A program made the translations under genes and the position numbers. 64,000 bases of DNA from Rhynchonema sp. JSB1_4 (taxonomy: Eukaryota; Nematoda; Chromadorea; Monhysterida; Xyalidae). Below, piece by piece: positions 1-11,900 of this stretch. The stretch spans positions 1 to 64,000 of the forward strand of contig JASAMV010007799.1 in the NCBI GenBank assembly GCA_030248065.1, given 5' to 3'. Every line of letters begins with the position of its first letter. Within the stretch, counting starts at the first letter, position 1. The notes beneath the pieces are model-generated. The model saw only the letters and a list, made by a program, of their open reading frames with translations. It made no database searches and was not told where the DNA came from.

Positions 1-40
1 GTCACCTACAGTGGATACGCCAAAGATTTTTGAAATATAG

Positions 41-2232
41 AGACTTTCGTGTGCTATCTGTGCACAAACAACGATACCTTCCTTGCCTACAGCAGTCCGC
101 CGCGCAGCCCGAGCAAGAACGGACTAGTGCATGTGCCTAATGGTGTACACGCGTTGAATAAACTGCAAATGGGTGAACTGATCACCATACATGCCGGACA
201 ACAACAGGTATGCGCAGTGATGGTGTGTGCGTGATGGTTTCACTCTAATTCTATTTAGCTGGCTGTTTAACCATTGATCCGTTGTGAAAGTGACTCGGAC
301 GTCGGTCGAAAAGATTTATGATTGCACCCTGTGTGAAACATTAGTGCTATACGTGCGTGTGACGATACTTTTGGGAGAAACTTTTCAAACACGCGTTGCC
401 TGATCCGCAAAGCGCATCATGCGTGTGTTAGCTGCAGCCGTCACGTGACTGCCAGCCACTCAACACACAAGTCTAACGTTTGCGAAATCCCACGAACTCA
501 TCTGGCTGCGCGAGCTGCGTGTGTTGTGCTTTACGTATCAGGCAACGCGTTCGAAAAGTTTCTCACAAAAGCATTGTCGGAGTATACACACGTATGGTGC
601 AGTACATCATAGCAGTATAACGCACACTGCTAGTGCTAACCAAGTTGATGTTTCACAATTCTAGTCTGCATTGTCGCCATCACGTCGTGTCTCACCGCCG
701 AGCAGTCCCCGCGTTTGGTTCACACACGAGACAGCCTTCCATTATGTCGATTTCTTCCATCGAGGACAGCCGAACCTCGCACCGACGCTCAAAAGTCATG
801 TGAGTCGTATATACTAGTATTTTGAAACATCATTAATTTTCAAAAGCGATATCAAACTCGGTGATCGGAATCGGATCTGACCTGCCTTCACGCGTGATTC
901 TTGGACTAAGGATGTTAAGAAATTTACTGGGGCCGCTAATTTCCTCCACCTTACAAGTTTTCTATTTTATGTCGGAGAACACCTTTTACGCTGGTCTAAA
1001 TTAGCAGAATAGCATCACTAAATTTCGCAATATCTTTAGTTCAAAAAAGTCACGTTGCCATGGCAGGACCGGTCCGATCCGATCCAATCACCTATACTTT
1101 CTGTTTCTGGTTTGCGTACAGTGAGCTCGAATCGGCCGTTTTGAACTTTTTGAACTGAACCCCAACTCCTTTTCCCTTGCAGGACTATTCTTGGGAAGAC
1201 CAGGGTTACAGCGTGGTCACGCAACTCTACCATCAGCTCTGTGATTTGATCGACTACAAATTTCAATTGATACAAAATCTGACCTACAACACGTTCGTCT
1301 CATTACGGGATTATGATTTTATTGTTTCAAACTCTCGTCTGCGCATGCTCAATGTTTGAATAATGTTTCAGCATGGGCGAATTTGCGGGCGTGGACACGA
1401 GCAAGTACCGACAGGCCATCTGGAACTATATTCAGTCATTGTATGGCATCAGGTCAGTCCAACGCCCAGGATAACTTGAACATGATGAGCCAGTGAACTT
1501 CACGTCCGAGCCCGGTGGCGCATGTACGTAACCCCATCTTCTTCATTCAGGCACGATGACTACAATTATGCTGAAGTGAACGTGCTGTTGTCGATTCCGA
1601 TGAAAACCTACATCAAAACGATCACCTGCTACCCGGAGCGAACGACGAGCGAGCTCCGAAACTCGGTCATGACCGATTTTCAGTACTCGGAAAAGGTAAG
1701 GCTATAATCTCGGTGACATCTCACTTTGGTCAAGGTGCTGATAGCAATGTGGGTCGGGAAATGCGGGTCATGAATAGCTGAACACGCATTGGCGGCTGTC
1801 ACGTGGACTACTGCGGCGCCTTTGGGCACACACCCAATTTTCGCAATGTGTTCGTCGTGTCCGTTTCCTGGATAGGTTTGAGCTTAGGCAGCCAAAGCCC
1901 AACCCACTGCCTAACCCCTAACCTACATAAGTTTAAAAACGAACCTTGGAAACATTCCAAAGTTCCGGCTGTGCCCACACGCAGAGGTATACCGGTGCGT
2001 GCGCACATGTGTTGAGACACGTGATGTTTCACACCAGCATGACGTCACGCTATACCGAGTGAGCCATTTGGCGCGTAATTGTTACGTTAGATTTGGCCAG
2101 ACAACAAGTTAAACCACAAAAGTCCATCAAACGCCACTCACACAGGTTCACGTCAATGTGCTGGTCCAAGAGGCCCGTCTGCAAGCCGAACTGTTGTACT
2201 TGTTGCGCGCTGTAATGCGATTCATTGCGTAA
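41..2232 (+). CDS. sesn: Sestrin, C-terminal half (5' exons outside window)
   Basis: Sestrins are cytosolic stress proteins that bind GATOR2 and restrain TORC1; vertebrate Sestrin2 is a leucine sensor. Six exons join in phase: about 41-207 (start uncertain), 665-798, 1183-1292, 1372-1452, 1551-1695 and 2146-2232, stop TAA at 2230. Family landmarks are read directly: DYSWEDQGYSVV (exon 3), LTYNT then VDTSKYRQAIWNYI (exons 3-4), YGIRHDDYNYAEVN (exons 4-5), VYIKT-like TYIKTITCYPERTT, SEK-VHVNVLVQEARLQAELL, and a short end RAVMRFIA matching the usual sestrin C-terminus. The first exon and the start of the second are a low-complexity Ser/Pro linker. Of the residues that line the human Sestrin2 leucine pocket, the threonines, Arg and Glu are kept, but the positions of Leu389 and Trp444 read Tyr and Met. 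Introns 1 and 2 each hold an inverted-repeat element. Identity is secure; the linker exon boundaries are less so. Confidence 0.93.
370..578. repeat. Palindromic MITE-like element in sestrin intron 1
   Basis: Left end reads GGGAGAAACTTTTCAAAC...GTTGCCTGATCCGCAAAGCG, the right end is its inverted copy (CGTATCAGGCAACGCG, GAAAAGTTTCTCACAAAAG). A closely related copy sits at about 41218-41385. It contains GTCACGTGAC near the centre. Confidence 0.75.
846..1100. repeat. Inverted-repeat element family A, copy in sestrin intron 2
   Basis: Begins GCGATATCAAACTCGGTGAT and ends with a degenerate inverted copy (GGTCCGATCCGATCC...). It occupies about two thirds of the 384-base intron 799-1182. Other copies: 21227-21446, 23396-23622, 42399-42648, 44326-44548 and a worn one near 41005-41155. 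Confidence 0.75.
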
Positions 2233-4025
2233 TTCATCGTCCGTGCATGCGTGGGTCTGAACATACCTTATTGTGTACCACCGGTTATTTGGGACTAAGT
2301 CCGTTATGAATAATATAACTTTTACCGAATCACGAAGGTACAGTATACGTCGACGCACTTATAACGGCGTGGTCTCATTCGGGCAAAACGGTGTGTAAAA
2401 AAATAACTTTATTTGCTTTGGGTCATACTTCAAAGTCTTCTTGTTACTGCGTCCAAATATTGCTACCTTCAAATTTTTTGTACTACTGTGTAGTTAATTT
2501 GTACAGCTTTTAAGTGAGATCACCGCACTCTTACTATGGTTTTTTTTGTTATTTTCAGCGAGTGTTCATTTCTCGGTTGACCGATTTCTTCACCGATTTC
2601 AAAATTTTCAATTTCGACAAGGTGTGTACTTTTCAAGCCATCAATCTTGGAGAGCAAGAACTGAACTGCTATAGTATGACATAATCTACTGTGTAGGTTG
2701 TTTACCTAAAAACCTCGATTCTTTTTTTGATTAACTCAACTACAATATTTTGAGTGTGCTGTGCTGTATTATTGTGTTAATTTAATGCGGCTTAGCGCCC
2801 CAAAATAGATGCCTCTTGCAAACGTATTTTGAGTGTGATTTTTTTGACACCATCCTTTTAAATCAGAGATATTACGAACTGATGCTATACATATTTTTCC
2901 TGGTGTGAGCGAAGATCTATGATTACATGGTAAATGTCATTGAATTGTGTGCTGAATCAGTGAACCTTACATATGTATCTGATATAATTATGTACAGGCC
3001 TAATGCGAAAACTTCGGTTGCATATAAACGTTGAGCAATTATTACACAAAAAATATTATTGAAGTAAATTGCATCGATTTCAATGCACCCGCGTGTTAAA
3101 CACCATCACCAAGCCATTTATAGTCAATTAAAAGTTTAATTTCAATTTATCTATGTACTTTCGTAAATGAAGCTCATTAATGTTGTTGTTTGTGATTCAT
3201 TGTACATTTTCGGACTACCAGAACATCTTGTTCCCTGTTACATGACGTACAAGTGGCCATCGGTCGCCTAGCAGTTCCGCTCCTCTTTAAACAAATTCCT
3301 ACGTATAAATACTTTAAAGTCAGTTTTGTTTTCTTTTTCAGTTGTCGGCATCACGTTTTAGCTACTTCGTTTGAAAAGACGGGCAAGCTTCAGTCGCTGT
3401 GCTTGCACCGGACTACGGGCCTACATAATACAATACAAGACCCAACTTTCCTTTGTTCTCCTGTGTCAGGGCCCTATCGTCCTTTACAATCAAACGAAGT
3501 AGCAGGGCTTTTTTTGAAGATAACAATATTAATCTAATTCACAAATTCCTGAAATCAACACAACTCGCAAGGTTTAAACTTGTTTTATTTACTTCCTCTT
3601 TTGTCCTTATTTTTCTTTCTCTAAGTTTGTTATACCCACTATTGTTTCGCACATTGTGTGATCAAAATTTTGATTGATGATGGTTTGATTTGAGTCTTTG
3701 TATCATAATTACAAATGTTTTGAGATGAAACTGCGCTGTTTTTTGTTTTTGTCATTTTGTTTTCTTACATTTTGCTCTGCGCATAAATGTCAAGTTTTGT
3801 GCATTTTACATTAAAAATGAGAATAAACCATTCATGTGAACAGTGTCGTGTTCGGATAGTCAAATTCACAATATCCTACTCTTGCTTGCAAGACCATCGT
3901 TGAGTTCTACATGAACTAACTGCGAATGACAGTGTGCCTTCAATTGTTTCGATTTTTGTGGGCACAGAACAAAGTTCGTCTCGTCGAGTTAGGTTGAACG
4001 TCAGGTTAAGTTAGGTTAGCGTGCA
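2233..4025 (+). other. Sestrin 3' flank / probable 3' UTR, no coding gene seen
   Basis: AT-rich sequence after the sestrin stop. Poly-pyrimidine AG sites at about 2560 and 3340 are followed by short open stretches with no recognised similarity. A canonical AATAAA lies at about 3823 and could end a long UTR; no nearer perfect signal was noticed. Confidence 0.35.
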
Positions 4026-4120
4026 ATGTTTCAAGCTTACACTGAACTTTCTCACACCAAGCTTTCCACCGACCTTTACACCCAACTGACTTTTACACCG
4101 TTTCGAAAATATCACCCAAT
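4026..4120. repeat. Solo end of a GGTGTAAAGGTCGG-type repeat
   Basis: Reads CTTTCCACCGACCTTTACAC...CCGTTTCGAAAATATCACCC. The same arm occurs at about 5045-5122 and, as a complete inverted pair, at 41157-41552. Confidence 0.6.
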
Positions 4121-4214
4121 ATACGGAGTTTCATTTTCAATGGTCGACCCCAGCCTGATTTGGTCCGATGACGTGGGACAAACCGGGCTGTTTGCAACTC
4201 ACATGAAATTGTTA

Positions 4215-4440
4215 AGGACGACTTCTGGACTTCCGAGAAGTAGAAGTCAAAATCCGGCGGAGTCACTACCACGCAGAAGTGCCCGGCAGGGCAGTTATTG
4301 CTTGTAGTGATTGCCTGTTCCGCTCTGTCCATTGACCGCTGCCTGCCGTCCACTGTTCTTGCTCTGTTAATGAGCTGACCGAACGGGCAGTCACAAATTT
4401 GTGACTGCTACTGCCAGGCAGTCAGGGTATAAACCGACCT
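4215..4440. repeat. TTA-flanked MITE, copy 1
   Basis: A 226-base element flanked by TTA on both sides (4212-4214 and 4441-4443). Its interior is the inverted counterpart of 15479-15709 (about 90% alike by eye), and the right terminus ATAAACCGACCT matches the other copy's inverted end. A 3-bp TTA duplication is typical of PIF/Harbinger-type elements; no transposase is present. Confidence 0.8.
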
Positions 4441-4743
4441 TTAATGTTAATGTTAAATGTTAATGTTAGACACACCGAGTACCGACCGACCACACTGTTG
4501 CTGCAGACGACGATTGCAACTTTTGCCATCGGTTTTCACCGTAATTGCATCCCAAGTTTTAATTTTATAATTTTGGCTTATTTGTTCCCTTTGATTATGA
4601 TTTCCAACCTCTTTTGCCCCCGGACAGTCGTGTCGGAAGCCAAAACGAAGCAGACACCCATTCTGACCTTTGTCTCTCTTTGATTAGCTAATCATCATCG
4701 TCATTGCAGCACGCCATCCATCCAAGCACGCGAACGGCTGCAC

Positions 4744-4882
4744 CGTAATCTTGATGATCCGGATGTACATAGTACCATACGGTATTCGGGGTCATCATGA
4801 ACTGTGGCTGCCCGGATGGGTGACGTTTGAAGGGCGTTGAAGTGCCGTTTGGGTACGTATAGTGTTTCCCGTTTTTCTTGGT
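4744..4882 (-). pseudogene. Isolated duplicate of a receptor cytoplasmic exon
   Basis: On the minus strand this reads HYTYPNGTSTPFKRHPSGQ, then QFMMTPNTV and DHQDYG before a GTGCAG donor-like site. It matches exon 17 (11504-11362) of the Ig/FN3 receptor: TPFERHPSGQQQFMMSPNTV. The match runs on for about 40 bases past the donor, where it is nearly perfect, while the exon itself carries substitutions and a short length change (WYYVHP against YQPTVLQT). No other exon of a second receptor copy was found nearby, so this is most simply a partial tandem duplicate. An alternative final exon of the receptor, 4 kb beyond its stop, cannot be excluded. The frame stays open to a TAG after CCNDDDD. Confidence 0.65.
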
Positions 4883-5044
4883 CCAAGGAAACACGCGGGC
4901 CCGTGTTATAACTGAACTTCTAGTTGAGGAAGTGTCGTGCTTGGATTAACAAGGACACATTCTTAATCTCTTTCATTGGCATTCTCTCTGGCAATTTTTT
5001 AATTAACCACTGTTTTTTTTGAAACAACCCTGCCGAGGTCTATC

Positions 5045-5122
5045 ACACTGAGCTGTCGACCGAGCTTTCCACCGACCTTTACACCCAACTAACCTTGCAC
5101 CGTTTCGAAAATATCACCCAAC
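5045..5122. repeat. Second solo arm of the GGTGTAAAGGTCGG-type repeat
   Basis: Carries GAGCTTTCCACCGACCTTTA and GTTTCGAAAATATCACCCAA as at 4026-4120. With the first copy in the same orientation it brackets the MITE at 4215 and the duplicated exon. Confidence 0.55.
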
Positions 5123-8100
5123 TTTGTCTGTAGAATCATTTTAGACAAGCATTTTGATTCTCTGCGACCATATTTCCGTGTGATTATGACAACTTTCACC
5201 TGGAATGTGGCAAAACGACCGAAAAACAACGGAAAAGCACGATATTTTAGTCCCTGATACCCAAATTTGATAATGGATTAAAAATTGATGTATTACAGAA
5301 AATAAGTGTCCATTTAGAGCTCCCGGGCGGTTTAAGTGGAAAAATATCCAGTTAGAGCTCCATGGAGGCCGTATTCGAAGAAGCTTCAAGTGGAAAACTC
5401 AGGTACATACATACATCCGGGATGTTTGTGGGCTATTGGAAAAGTCCGGCACACGCGAAGCAGCATCCTGAAATTTTCGATTTACGTCCCGAATTTTTTT
5501 ACATACGCGCGGTACTTTTGTAGGCAACTTACGTGCGTACTGGACCGTCTCCAAAAGTCCAAAACAATATACTGTAGCTATAACTGTTTATGGACACAGT
5601 GGTTAATCAAAAAATTTTAATCGAGCCCCATTTTTAAAAAAAAAAATTTAATTTGAAATATGGCTTTCTGATATTCGGGATGGGAAATTTGGGTGAAATC
5701 ATTGCGTCTAGGTACACACCGAATCACCGAATAGTATTTCGGGTCTGGAGCATGGAAAATTGAATGCCCACCGAGTCATGTGTATGTGTGGGATCATATG
5801 AGAGCGTCTGTGAGTGTGTGCACTAAACATGTCTAGATGCATTTTAAATTTTTAAAAATTTAATTAATTTAAAAAATATTAATATTATGTATATATGCTA
5901 TCTTGTAATTTGCGATATTTTATTTTCCCACGTTTTCTGCACAAAATCATAACCATAATTTCGAAACCATAAAACAAACAGAGCAATGCATGAGTGACAG
6001 AGACACAGACGAAAACATAAAATATAAAAAAGACAAAAAACCAGTGGAGGAAACACGTAGTGTTGAGGGAGACACACACAAAATATATAAGAGCTGAATA
6101 GAATCAAACTCGGACCAAAAAGATGACGAAAAGCACAAGTTTATGTACAAATTCGCAATTAAACGAACATGAAACCAGCTAAAATCGTTCATTTTGGCAT
6201 AATTAGTCAAGAATCTTCTCCAGCCAATATTCAAACAATACCAACCATTTTAAAAACAATCTAATTAACCAATCGTACATACAGAAGTTCTATTCGAAAA
6301 ACTGCCAAAAACAACTTTCAAAAAACACATCCCAACACAGTCTTCCCTGAGATACAGCCTTGAGGTTATGTGGTGCTTCAACAGCAAATAGCAGACCTGT
6401 CGCTGACAAGCTGAGAGGGGGCTGCCGTAGAAATTTGATTAAGTCTCCGTAACGCGACGTTTCCGCGGATTTTGTCTCCATCTTGAGGAAACGAAGCGAA
6501 AATTGTCCCAAATAAACCGATATGTCTCGAGCTTAATCGGCATTCTCCGACAGAATGTTTCAAGCGATAACAGAATACAATAATGCGCGGCATAACACAG
6601 ATTGGCGGGGTTTCAGCTGAAGATAAATTTGAACACTCTCACACGAATTTTATGATAAGAGATGCAGATGAGCGGAACACTGAGAAAAATTCGGTGCAGA
6701 AAAATGAACACGCGGATTTCGGCGAATCTAAACGTGATTTATAATTACGAATATAGTCAGACGTGGTGCGTAATTTGGGCAAATGACCCCGAAACACATA
6801 ACGATCTTGCAGACCTACCGAACAAGAAGAAAATCTGGATTACATCGGAAACCATAAACTAGTTTCAGGGCCTTTGAGAAGTTTTGTGCTCCAATATATT
6901 GTGGCAGTGTGTTCTGTAAAAACGCGCAGAAACAAAACAGGCGACCAGGTGGTGCGCAGCTCTACATAGGTGTAAACGATTTGGTTTCATCTTTATTTGT
7001 TGAGATATCGTAAACCAAACGCGCATATTTCAGAAACTACATAGGTAAAAGGTTACCATTCTTGTGTTATATTTTAGGAATAATGCAGAAGATGGAGCAG
7101 GACCTGAGCGTATTATTGACGGCGGAAAAAAATGAAAACTTATTGAAGAGACAAACATTTTGGGCCATCAGTGTGGCGGCGAGGCAGATGTGTTGCCGTG
7201 TAGCTTATTCGTGATTAGGAGGTTCTTATCGTGGACACATAAAAAAGGTGATATGTTTTGAAATGCGAGGTGCGGTTGTTGTTGATTATTTTGGTGAACG
7301 AAACGAACCACAAGTGGAAACACTTGGAAAAAACGGTGGGGTAAAAGAACAGAACTGTTTGTGTACATACACAATACAACTGCTGCTGGCCAAAGTGGTT
7401 TTGCATACAGGGAGAACACACAATAAGGCAAATGCTAACTAAAAAACATATAATAATGATGATAAATATACACCGGGATTCAGGATTTGAAGGCCTAACC
7501 GGATTATTTTCTGATGGAAACAGTGCAGGCTGGTATAGCACATTCACATAAGGTTCTACATGGATTCCGAAAACAAAGCGCGTGTGTTGAACAAAGTTAC
7601 GGAAAATGAATCCTGAATCATCGAAAAAGACCTGAACAAAACATATAATGCGTGCATTAAGCGGTTTATGATACAAAGCATGCTGCATGCAACCTTTAAA
7701 TGTTTGTGTTGTGGGTGAATAAGAAAAACAGGCCCTTCGACTCAATAAACCTGAAGATTGTGGTTAAAAATATTGGTGTAGGTGAAAACTATGAAACCAG
7801 AATCGAGCTAAAAAATAATACAAGCTTACGAACAAAAACCGTTTTGAATTAAAGACAATGAGAAAAACTAAGAAAAGCGAACTCTTAGTGCAGCTGCGGA
7901 CAACAAGCCGACAGACGCCGCGTTTCGATTCAACCTGTGTTTATGGTGCTGATCAGAGACCCGTATAGAATGGAACAGTTTCTGAACAAGTTTTCTCGTG
8001 AAAACAGTGTTCACAAGACCGTGAGGTAAGTTATTGGTGTGTACAATTGTTTCACTGATGATTGTTGATTGAAATCAGGGCATTTTGTTGATGATGATTT

Positions 8101-8933
8101 CATCTCAATATTGATAACTATGATTTCAATGAACAATAATAGTGATAAAACAGCTCATGACTTGTCAACAGTGTTCGTGACCACATGTCCTTTTGTATGA
8201 TTTAAAAGAAACTTTCATCTTTGTTTCCGCCTCATATAAGAAGAACGTGTAGCTCACGAACACTGAACACGCTCGCATACATATACCTACTTATGAACAC
8301 TCGCCTCCGTGAATTATGTATGTACAATCCTGCCGAAAAGTAACGCCCTGACATGAAAAAATCGTAAAATCGCGATTTGCAGCAATGATAAGAGCAAATA
8401 AAAATAATTATTTCGTAGAATTTCCTGCGGATCGGATTAAAAACAACGGCGCGGTTTTGTATGAGCACAAGAAGAGTGAAAAAAATCGAATGAAACCAGT
8501 CGGTTAGACAGTAAGACCTGTTATAGGAAATCAGATTGGGAACAAATGACTCGTTCTAAATACTCTACCCACTTCTGAAGTTTATGTCTCTTGTTCCCAA
8601 ATGCCTGAGAAACATTATGTATGTACGCTTGAACACAACGAACAAATAAAACGCACAAAAACACACACGAGCGGATAGAAATTTGGTAGCAGACAATAAC
8701 AACAAACAAACAATCATTATAAAGAAATGGAAAAAAACAAAAACGTCAAATGTCGAATAACAAAAACACTCAAATCGCACGCACAATACATCAAGGAATC
8801 TAACAGCAAGATAAAAATACAAAAGCAAAACAAAAACACAAAATCAAGATCAAAAACAGAATAAACGCAACGTATTCATCAAAAAAGCATCAATATATTT
8901 ATATATGTATATGTACAATGTAGTCGTGTGTAT
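5123..8933. other. 3' intergenic region, no gene recognised
   Basis: AT-rich, with runs of A on the plus strand from about 8600 to 8880. It lies downstream of the minus-strand receptor stop and probably includes its 3' UTR. Short open frames here have no recognised family or splice logic. Confidence 0.4.
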
Positions 8934-11900
8934 TCACGAGCTAGTCCTCTGCAAAGGCGATGGCCAGAGGGTGCGTTGCAATTCAACGTGATTCCTTTGA
9001 CTGGCCGAGCCATTATCCCTTGCTGTCGATGCTGGTTGATGCCGACAACAACAATGCGGCCCATGCGGGGCCGGCGAGCCTCCGCCATTGCCGTTGAGCA
9101 ATGCCCGCAGCCGGTTATGCGCATGATGATTGTGGTGGTGATGGTGTCTGTGCATCATGTGACCGTACTGTTGGTGTTGGTGCACCGAGTCAACGGCAAT
9201 GCCGGAATCGGTCAAATTTGGCAGCGACGCACTGCCCGGCTGCGACAGATGGTCGTCGTAGTGCGACCTGGAGTAATTGTCATGTGAAATTGGCCAACAA
9301 TGAAACCGTAGAAACTTTAGCAAATGCTTAAAGGGCGTGTTGAACGTCCGCCAACGTCTCCCCATTTTTTGGGTGGAAATGAAAGACTGCCTCGAGTGGA
9401 TACTGTCTGGAAAAGCACGTCTTCCAGTTCGCTGAATCGCGAAATCGACATACCGTAGTTATGTACTTGTGCAGTAAGAAAGCAAAGATGGGCGTGTGGT
9501 CCGGACGAATCAGACACACACCGCGTACTAGCGCCGAAATATTATACGCTGTCCGCATGTGGTACAGTCCCTGAGCGTAACGTTATACTGAGGAGAGCAA
9601 TCCCGGTGTGTACGCGGTGCGTTCCCGCTATTCTCAACTGGGTGTTGCGCGTTTAATTTGCATTAAAGAAAACAAAATGGCACCGTGTCAGACGACGTTC
9701 GACACGCCCTTTAAAGCAACACTAACCAGGACGAATGCAAGCTGCTGGCGGTGACGGGCGAGTGCGAGAGATCCGACGACCATTCGACACCGGCGTGATT
9801 TAAGCGATCCAACTCTGTCTGTCTGGCTGTGGCTGCATACGCGCGTCTCAAATGAATCGGCACGAGCAGGTCGGGACCGCAAGTATCCTGAATTATCAAG
9901 GAAAGGTTTTCACAGTGGTACATCATAAAAATTGAAATCAGTGAGCGATATTAGTCATTGTGATCGGCTGGTCACGCGTTTGATTTTTGCAATTTTTTAC
10001 CCGCCCAGGACATCTCAGGTAAGAAAAATTTGATTATATGCGCCAGCGCCACTAAGTTCAACCAGCGCAAAAGTTGTTCCCAGACCCAAAATGAACAACT
10101 TTACGCTGATCGAATTTAGTGACCCCAGCCACACACTCTTGATTTGCACGATTCAAAAATATAGTGTCACGTATTCATGTCGGATCCGATCACTAAGTTT
10201 TATCTCGAATCTCGATCACAGTAAACCCTGTTCTCCTGATCAAACCTGATTTTCATCATCGTGCTGCAACGCCGACAGTCTCAGATCACCTTGATGATGT
10301 TCACAATTGTGCTCGGCGTAGCAGTCACGTGACGTCGACGGCAGCTGTCCAATCAACGGCCGGCCTGATTCGGCCAGCTCGACGGTGATTGGCTGTTGAC
10401 TACTGTTGATGCTGCTCTGATTGGACACAGCGTGCAGCTGCGCGAGACGTTCCAAAGCGCGCATATTGCCGCTGGGTCGCGGTCCCTCCTCGCCACCTGT
10501 GTGTGAACACGCACAAATATTGTTTGATTGGCGCCTTATTGGGATTAAATTATTCGTTTTCTTAGTTAGGGCCTCAAATTGGATGTTGGGCCTATACTAA
10601 TGTTGTCGACGCCAATGTCTGTGCAGCAAGATGCTTTTTGTCGTCAATGCACCTATCGCGCTGGTCAAGTGTGGGTTTGGGCAAATAACGACGGCGTTTT
10701 TGTAGTTATGGGTCATTTTTTCGTTTTTTAAGCCCTGAATTTCCTTGATTTTCCCTGATTTTTTCAAGGAAAGTACCCTGATTTTTGAGGAAATCTTTTT
10801 TGTCCAACATTTGTAAAAAGTTGCCTAATGTTCCAGGACTGCTGTCGTCGTGCTAAAATTTGCGTGCGTCTCACGTGTGTTGCATGATAGTCAACAACTG
10901 CAGCGAATCCCAAGCAGTTGCGTCGACAACAATAGTATTGGCCATGCGTACCTTTCGCGTCACAATGATAGACCACGGGTGCGATAGCAGTGTGTGTCTG
11001 TCTGTGAGCACGTTGCGGCGACGCAAGAAGTGTCTCCATTTCCACATCTTCTTGATTGTGTGTCGCGCCGCCATTGGACAGAGACGACAACAGTCCATTT
11101 GGCACCCTCACGTCGCCATTGGTTGGTTCGCACAGAATCGGCGCCGTTGATTGGCTGTTGTTCATTGAACGGTGACGCGAGCGACGTCCTGCGGAAATAT
11201 AGAAAGTTTCTGTCAATGTTTTCTCATCTTTTTCAACAAAAACCTGCTTGAAAACCATAATCCTAAAAATTTTTGCTTGCTCAATAACCTTTGGCCAAAA
11301 AAAACTGGCTAACCAGCGTCATTGCAGCACGCCATCCATCCAAGCACGCGAACGGCTGTACCGTAATCCTGATGATCCGTCTGTAGTACGGTAGGCTGGT
11401 ATACGGTATTCGGGCTCATCATGAACTGTTGCTGACCGGACGGGTGACGTTCGAAGGGCGTTGAAGTGCCATTTGGGTACGGGTGGAAGAATGAACGTGG
11501 CTTTCTAAAAAAATGATTTGCTCTGCGTAGGTATTGGTCGCACAATGACTATATGAGAATCCATCCAAAATTTTTCCTGAATTGACAAGCCAGAAAATTC
11601 AAATTGATGTTGCGCGGCAACGTGTGATCACGCATAATATACGCAGTAAGCGAAATGTTTCACAGATTAAAAACGTGGTTGACTGGCTGGTTTATTTTCA
11701 GATGCAAATGTTTTGTAAGAAATACAAGTAGCCCAGTAGTTAGGTGTGGCTGATCCTTGGAATCCTGAAAATCAAGGTGGTTTTTGATGGATTCTCATAT
11801 GGTCGTTGTGCGACCAATACATTCTTTAATCAGGTGTAAATAAAGATTCAAAGCCCAAAAACGTCATTAGACGATGTCCCGACTTGGTGATCAATCCGGT

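Noticed and set aside
3253..3677. Plus-strand open frames of 74-94 codons after sestrin
   Set aside because: Composition is AT-rich, no family similarity is visible, and the position fits a 3' UTR or intergenic sequence.
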